Part shown: piece by piece, positions 51,505 through 64,000 of the stretch
Numbering within the stretch: the stretch's first letter is position 1
Layout of the letters: every line of letters starts with the position of its first letter
Assembly: GCA_003342895.1 (NCBI GenBank)
Contig: PTFA01000050.1
Span: 2,284,560 to 2,348,559 of the forward strand
Direction: 5' to 3'
From: Casuarius casuarius
Taxonomy: Eukaryota > Chordata > Aves > Casuariiformes > Casuariidae
Length of the DNA stretch: 64,000 nucleotides
Notes under the pieces: generated by a model
Database searches by the model: none
The model's input: only the letters and a program-made list of their open reading frames with translations
What the model was told of the DNA's origin: nothing
Translations under genes and position numbers: made by a program

Positions 51505-51962
51505 GGGGGGGGGGGGGGGGGGGGAGAATGCATGAGGCTCTCAGAGACAGTGGGATGAGAGGGACACCCCGCCCCCCCCCATTTCTTGTCCCCGGATCAC
51601 ATTATTTTCTATCTTGGTACCTATTAGAGATTGGTCCCTTCCCAGTATTTGCAGCCTAGCGTCTGTTTAAGGCAGGAGGCAGTGGCGTAGGTGTCCGGCG
51701 CTGCTCTGGGACCAGCCTCGTGCCCAGGCGCTGCCGGGGCCTGTGCCTGCTCCTGCGCCGTGCACAGCCTCCCCCTCCCCGAGCTGGCTTCAAAAACCCG
51801 GCATGGCCCTGGCATAAAAGTAAGGGGGGGGGCAGTCTTCGTCATTATTGTCATCAAATTACTTTTCGGCGTGCATACCACAGCTTTTCCCCCCCTCCCC
51901 CCAAAAGGCACATCTAGTTGTAGCATTAAAAAAAAGGGGGGGGTGGGGGTAAGTGGCTGTGG
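51505..51962. repeat. Cluster of long G- and C-runs with hairpin potential
   Basis: Within 460 bp there are G20 (51,505-51,524), C9 (51,572-51,580), G9 (51,824-51,832), C7-T-C6 (51,889-51,902) and G8-T-G5 (51,936-51,949). The last two are bracketed by CCACAGC (51,878-51,884) and its reverse complement GCTGTGG (51,956-51,962), so the segment could fold into a long imperfect hairpin. The G-runs can also form G-quadruplexes. Confidence 0.8.
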
Positions 51963-52960
51963 CAACAGCAAAATACACCTTCAAAGAGCCAGTCCCCACC
52001 GCTGGCTGTACCCAGGGCAGGGACGCAGGCTTTCCTCGGCAGTTCGCAGGCGCACTGCACCGTTGGGGATGTCTCAGGACAGGTAACTAATGAACCAGCA
52101 CCCTTCATCAAACATCAACACGCCTCGCCCCTCACCCCCTCCTTGTCCTCAGGCCTTGAGGAACTTGGTGACCAAGGAGGGAATAGTCAGCAGTAATACA
52201 GAGACGGTCCTGTTTTGGCCACCACCACCACCCTGCGCCCGCCACTGGCCATTGCTAAAGCCTGAGTAGAACAGCGGGGGCTGCGGCTGCTCCCAGCCGC
52301 GGCAGGGCCTGCTGGGCACGGGGCCAGGGCCACACCGCAGGGGCTGCAGGGCCCCGGCCACCAACCCCAGCGCCAAGCAGAAATCAGCTTCAAGAGGAAA
52401 CCGGTGACAGTGCCTGCGAGATGCTCGCTAACTCGAGCATCAGTGATGCTGTATCTGAAAGCACATACGCTAGTCTGGCTTCCTTCTGTGCCCCAAGAGC
52501 CCCGACGGCTGCGCCGGCTTGTACAGAAGATGGGCTAGCCGAGAGCAGGTACCTTCCGGCCAAGCCTAAGCAGCACCGCAGCTGGCAGCCTTTCTGCCTG
52601 GCGCTGTGCTTTCTCATTCTGTCACATTTTGTTTTGCCTCAAGGTTTCTGATTTAAGCCTATTGCATGCAAATTGCTTACAGTTTCCATTAGCCTCTACA
52701 GTCCCTCATGATACCTTAGTATTGGGAGGTATAAAATAATCTATCTGCTTCAATCATTCAAATTTAGATTTCCTTTGGATCGGGCCTTCCCTCAGCAGAG
52801 CTTCTGCCCTGCATGGTGCCAGCCTTGGCCCGGGGAAAGGTGTGCTGCACTAAGTACCTGACAGCGGCTTTCCTAGACTGCCGCCACTCCAGCCCCGCTA
52901 GTCTGGGAGGATGCGGAGAAGCAGGCCCCCCGGCCTGGCTGACACCCAGCACCAGCCACT

Positions 52961-53899
52961 AACTCCACTTGCAGCACTTCATTTCTGAGCTGCCTGTCCA
53001 TCCGACTATGGGGAAAGTTAAGCACATTCACATTTTCGATCTAAACAATGTTGCAATAGATTTTGTAGGTTTGAAATTCATAAACCTGTGAAGGTAATGA
53101 AGTAGCTAAAGCTCCTTTTGAGTTAAAATTTTATAAAGGTAACACTATAAAAATAAGCTCATGATATCTGTATAGACACACATGAATATAAAAGTTCATT
53201 TTTTATAGACAATGGTTTAGGATCAGGCACAAAGTTTTCAGCAACTACAAGCAGTGCCCTCTTGTGACTGCACGCTGGAAGTGCAGCGGCAAGCTTCCAG
53301 CCACGGTTGCTCAGCAGGGCTCCGCTCTGGTGAAGATGAACGTGAATGCCCCTGCTGCCAAATAGGTAAGATGTTCTGAGCATTTTGCCCATACTGATTT
53401 TCATGCTTTTAGAGGAATCAAGTAACGATCTTATTGCAAATGAAAACCTCAGTTTAAAAAAAAAAAAATCTATTCCCCCCAAATATCTTTTGCAAGTATT
53501 CAAGACGTATTTGCACTAAGATGAAGATTTTAAAAATATTTAAACTAACCCCATCCCCTTAGCAATTGTTAAGCTTCCTGGAAATGTTAAGAGACTTTTT
53601 AAATAAAGTCATATAAAAAGGAAAAAAAACCCTATAAGTGCACCAAACAAGCCAGCTCAACATTGTATTCATCATTGCTTCTGACACCCCAAAAAATCTG
53701 AGCCCCAAAGAAATAAAGAGATCCATAAGAATGATAAGTTTAATTAATATTAATAGAGAGAGCACATGGTACATTCCTTTCCAGCAGCAGCTCATTTCTC
53801 TAACATTATTGAAATGAAAAAAATTAAGGCTAGTCCAGGGCAACCCGATACAATTGTTTCCCTAACCAATTCTTTGAGATAGTATCTGTAAGTTTAAGA
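52961..53899. other. Spacer between the GC-rich block and the probable CYLD 3' end
   Basis: AT-rich, non-coding, with a short A-run near 53,457-53,468. A TTTAAT near 53,731 reads ATTAAA on the minus strand and could be a still more distal CYLD poly(A) signal. Nothing else is seen. Confidence 0.5.
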
Positions 53900-53926
53900 A
53901 ACTACTGGTGCACAAAACATGGGATG

Positions 53927-53932
53927 TTTATT
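53927..53932 (-). terminator. Candidate distal poly(A) signal of CYLD
   Basis: TTTATT on the plus strand reads AATAAA on the CYLD strand, about 4.2 kb after the stop. Cleavage would be expected roughly 10-30 bases further on, near 53,900-53,917. The hexamer is common by chance in AT-rich DNA, so this is a candidate only. Confidence 0.35.
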
Positions 53933-55929
53933 TAGCAAAATATCAAGAGCACAGCAAAACATGCTTTGTTACAATGGTAAAAATACACTCCACCTTCAAG
54001 GCTGCCTTTTAACACCAGCTCAGTTCTGAAACCATAAAGTTCTTATCTGCAGCATGTTGTGCCTTAACATTATATTAAACAGGCTATCATTAGGGACATG
54101 GTTACCAAGTTCATCTACTTAGCAGAGTATAAAGTGCACAAGAAAAATAAGTGCATTGAAATGAACCAAACAGTTACGATTATGAATAATTCCTGTTAGA
54201 CAGTACTTGCTTAAATTGGAAATCTCTCAGCCTATTTGGTAAAACACAGTACTATGCTTTTAAGAGCACAGAATCAGTGTCTCAGATATATTAGAACATA
54301 GGGATTTTTTCCTCCAGTCATCTCCCACACCAAAGGATGGCAGCACTCTGACATAGCCTACACCGTTCTGTACAACAATGTGCAAGGCAGCTCCTCTAAT
54401 ACCCTTTCTCTTTATCCCCTAGGTTCAAAATAAGTACTGCAGTGATTTGTTGTTTTCCATTGACTTTGGCCCTCCATTTCTACAGCTGATGCGTGGAGTG
54501 GGGGCTGAGAGTTAAGTATAGGGGTGCAGTTTTTCTTCCTGATTATCAAAAGGTACTTTACATTTCTGCAGGCTGTCAGGAACTTTTTCTTTGTTTCCCT
54601 ACTCATAGGTTAAGGCCATTGTTAGCAATGTTGAAGAGCTGAACAATGAAGTAATCCTCTAAATGCTATTAATTTATGGTTACATCTACCATTAAAAAAA
54701 AAAAAAACAAACTGAGGAGGAGGGTTCCCAGATACAGTAAACATAGAAGCTGGGTGCTTAGTCATGGGAATCTTTGGGCATTACATTTAAGAGCAGTGGA
54801 TGCTTTAAAATGCAGGCTGTTTCTTCAAAAATAACTTACTCAATTCCCCTACAATATATTCTGAAGTCTAAAGACTTTATATTACTCTTGCATACAACTT
54901 ATTTTACAGGTTTCCTGTCACAGTGAAATAGTTTTCTGCCTGTATAATCCCTTCCAAGAAAGGAAACCAGAATTAGGGTTAGTTTCCATAGCATTTTGCA
55001 TACAGTCAATCTCTGATCTGATGCAGAAGCACACCATAAAGCAATACTTAGAAGCTTTTTGGATTAAAAGGGAAAAAAAAGACTCTTTGTCAAAACCAAC
55101 ACTTTTTACCCTATAGAAGACATCTCTGCCTTCTTAATAATAAACTAATCATATAACCATATACTGTTTGCAAAACTATGTACTGTTTTGCAATAATATT
55201 AAAGTAATACAAAATGCAGGACTGCCTGCATTTCAAAACACAGTATTAGTCACCAAAAAGCGTATGCAATACTACATTTAAACTCCCTCAGTTTTTCCTG
55301 TGTGTAAGTTCTCCATGTATACCACAGCAAGAGTTCAAATATCTTCTTTTCCATTTTCAAAGGCCAAAAGCTTGGAGGCCAGAAGCCAAAAAGTCCATTT
55401 ACACCTATGCATTGTAATTCACTTCTACTAATAGAATATGCATTCTGAAAAACTGGAGTCATCAGGTATTTGCAGTTGTGAAAAAGGGTGGATTATATTT
55501 TACTACAGGATTATTCATCTAGAAAACTTTAAAATGGTTGCCAAGCCCAACTGTCCCCCTCTGGTCATAGCAGCTCAAAGACTGCATCTCTGAACTGAGA
55601 ACAGGCAAGAAGAGGTAAGTACACCTATAACATAAGGTGATGCGTGTCAAACTGGGGAGGAGAGGGTACAAGAGCTGAAGCCAGCCCATACAAAAGTTAA
55701 TGCATAGAGAAAATTACACCAATCTAGAGGGAAGAAAGAAAAATTCCAGACATTCAAAGATGGTCTTGTTTTTACACAGGTTTGTGCTTGTTCATTTTCT
55801 AAATCTTTTATGCTTGCTTCCTGTTCATAAGAGGACACTACTTTCAACCACTGTATAGTGGAGAGTCATGATGGGGCTAGAGGGATTAAGGTATTGAACA
55901 AGGCAACCTTGTAGGTAATGAGTTAGAAG

Positions 55930-55935
55930 TTTATT
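55930..55935 (-). terminator. Candidate proximal poly(A) signal of CYLD
   Basis: A second AATAAA on the minus strand, about 2.2 kb after the stop. Use of both sites would give two 3'UTR lengths. Unproven. Confidence 0.25.
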
Positions 55936-58113
55936 TCATGTTTGAATTATTCTTGCCTTTTTTGCAAGGCCCCTTCTGCCTGTTTGATTTAAAAAGTTCA
56001 CTTACAATACCTGGAGGCTGTGGCCAGACTTCCTCTTCAGTATCATCATCCTCAGCCCATCAATAGGATGAGTTACCACACCATCTGCTCAGGTTACATA
56101 GATGTTCTCTAGCCCACAAGCTGGCCTAGACAAGATGCACCCTTTACAGATTAGTCTTTTTTGCTTAATTTTCCCTAGGAGATGCTTCCATGGCATCTCT
56201 GTCAACAGACCTGAGCATCAGCAGCTTCCGTCCCAGAGCAGGATGGTACGTAGCCAAGGAGGAGCCAACGGACAATAACCTCTTCCACTGACACAAACAT
56301 TTACAGAATCCATCACCTAAAGCCTTTCTGAAATTTTTCAAGAGGAGTCAGGAGCTCTAAGTTGTAGCGAAACTAAAGATTTAGTTTTACTGAGGAGCAC
56401 AGACTATATAAATGACGGAAGTGACCATGGAAGCCAAGAGACTATTAGAGGCAAAGCAACAGCAATACTTACTTTAGAAAGCTTCCTTGCTCTTGAGAGT
56501 GAAAAATTAAGAGTACACTTCATCCAGCAGCCAATGCAAGAGACTAGTTCTCTCAGTACAGCTTTGCTGTCTTAGAGCTGACAGGTTTAGTCCTTCAAGT
56601 GTAATTTTCAAATCTTGCTCTACGCTGCCCTAGGGTAAAGCATGTCCCAAAGAAATATTTTAGGTTTTTCAAGAACCACAAAGTAACCACATTTTCTACA
56701 ATACAGAATCAGTCTCCATTGTCTTTAAAACAGCAGATCAAAGTGGCTTTTCCTGTGTTACATTTTATGACCTTTCCTTCTACAGACTTGATCCCAAAGA
56801 GGAAGTTTTCAATACAAAACATCTTAGAGTTGAAAATGTATAGCTCATATATGCAATGTTATTTGTACAACCAGATTTTACTGTCTGCACATATATATAT
56901 GTGTTGCATGTTTGCTAATCAGTGTAGACAGAAGTAGTTAAAAAGCAACAGCATTTCATTGCAAACTGGAACCAGTAGACTTCCAAGTATAATATTTTAA
57001 ATTGATACAGTTTTTGTAGCTTTTCTGGTGAGTTTTCATTAGCTACTTGGTATCCAGTAAAACTCTAACTACTTTCATTTCTGGTTTCATTGTTCCAGGC
57101 AAAGGTTTTGAATATTCATTAGTAATCCCCCAAATGAGGGAAATATGTAATATCTGTGCATTTTTTCTTCCCAGTAGCTTAACATACTGTAAAAAAGTCA
57201 ACTTTGTTTTACTAAGGACTAGAGTCCACTTCAGTAACATTCCCTGAGGCAATCTATATTTTGTTGTTTTGTTCTCCAATCATTTGTATCTATTTGCTGT
57301 TCTGTTCCAGTCTGCTTTGTTTCTTTAAAAATAGACAATTAGAAAAAGACACCTGTTAACTTGCCTTTCTGTTTCAGCAATTATGCTTCCCCTCAATACC
57401 CTCTTCTCCTCTCTCCCCTCCAAAAATCCTAACTTAACAGATACCAAATCTGTGTGCTTGATTTTCACAAGAAAGGAATTATATCTTTAAATGGATATTA
57501 GTTTTTAAAAATGTGAATGTGTGAACTGAAAATAATGTAGGAGTAGACTGCTAACAGAACTAATATGCAATGAACAATTTAAAATGTGTTCTACTAAAGC
57601 AGAAGTTATTCTCTCCTGAAGGCAGTTAATCTATGGTGTTAAAAGGATGGAGGAAGGGATGGTGGTGGCAGGACACAGGTGTTGGGGGGGGACCAGAAGA
57701 GATTCATCATCCTTGGTCCACAGAAATAAACTGAGTGAGAACACGGTATCTTTACATTCTCAAAGGACAAAGGAGGTTTCTCCTGATACAATTCCGCTTC
57801 TAATTTTCAAAAAAAGTCTGTATATAATCAATGCACTTAACTTAAAGCTTTAGTTTTAGTAACTTCGTTTAGACTTTGTTTATAAAACAAACACACACAA
57901 GCACACTTCCTAGAGTGCAAAATGCTTAAATACTTCAATGACAGAACTCCACATGTAGTTTTTGGAACATTAATCCTTTTTTCTCAGAGTCAACTTCTTC
58001 CTTGTCGTCGCATCCACTGCCAGCAACAGCCGCATTACAACTAACCAAGGAGTGCAGCAAATGCAACAGCAAAAATCTCTGTACTGTTTCTTCAGTTTTC
58101 CAGAGAACATTGT

Positions 58114-64000
<5,887 letters not shown>

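Larger units (their letters stand above)
50540..52960. other. GC-rich block downstream of CYLD
   Basis: About 2.4 kb much richer in G+C than the desert to its left or the CYLD 3'UTR to its right. It produces many overlapping open frames on both strands, the expected side effect of low stop-codon density, and none resembles a known protein. It contains the CpG-dense core and the G/C-run cluster listed separately. It may hold the start of an unannotated non-coding transcript. Confidence 0.5.
53900..58113 (-). other. CYLD: Probable CYLD 3' untranslated region
   Basis: This is the sequence directly downstream of the CYLD stop. It is AT-rich, has no recognisable coding segment or transposon, and stays uniform until a canonical AATAAA on the minus strand at 53932-53927. 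Human CYLD mRNA is known to carry a 3'UTR of several kilobases, so about 4.2 kb is plausible. An earlier AATAAA at 55935-55930 could give a shorter form of about 2.2 kb. The limits are inference; no transcript data are available. Confidence 0.45.

Noticed and set aside
51005..52650. Many overlapping open frames on both strands in the GC-rich block
   Set aside because: Low stop-codon density in GC-rich DNA explains them. The translations are Ala/Gly/Pro/Arg-rich and unrecognised.

Overview
The window is nuclear DNA from a vertebrate, most likely a bird. The only protein-coding gene I can prove is the 3' end of CYLD, the lysine-63/linear-ubiquitin deubiquitinase, split into vertebrate-style exons on the minus strand at the right edge. 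A 3' fragment of a CR1-type LINE, the main repeat family of bird genomes, sits near the left edge. Recognisable repeats are otherwise sparse, which also fits a bird. I cannot name the species.

Layout. Positions 1 to about 53,900 are a gene desert. Its short ORFs look like chance readings with no recognisable protein. It holds a CR1 fragment (980-1162), an imperfect 60-bp-period tandem repeat (22,348-22,444), an unbroken 97-nt purine-pyrimidine alternating tract (24,891-24,987), a 15-bp perfect inverted repeat (30,241-30,286), long A-tracts, a duplicated unit around a (CA)n array (45,752-45,836), and a codon-like block broken by a TAG (45,863-46,075). Some AT-rich stretches look like vertebrate conserved non-coding elements, the best at about 44,480-45,180. 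From about 50,540 to 52,960 the sequence turns GC-rich, with a short CpG-dense core and a cluster of long G- and C-runs.

Positions about 53,900 to 62,747 (minus strand) hold the end of CYLD: five coding exons for the last 253 residues, four complete introns, and a probable long 3'UTR with a candidate poly(A) signal at 53,927-53,932. The coding part holds the catalytic His and the whole B-box zinc module of the USP domain. The catalytic Cys and the N-terminal CAP-Gly domains lie beyond position 64,000.

Context. In mammals the gene 3' of CYLD is SALL1, across a large desert rich in regulatory elements. If the order is kept, this window is the CYLD-proximal part of that desert and SALL1 lies to the left of position 1. 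This is inference from known synteny; SALL1 itself is not in the window. I found no operon, CRISPR array, tRNA, rRNA, intact transposon or novel multi-gene system.
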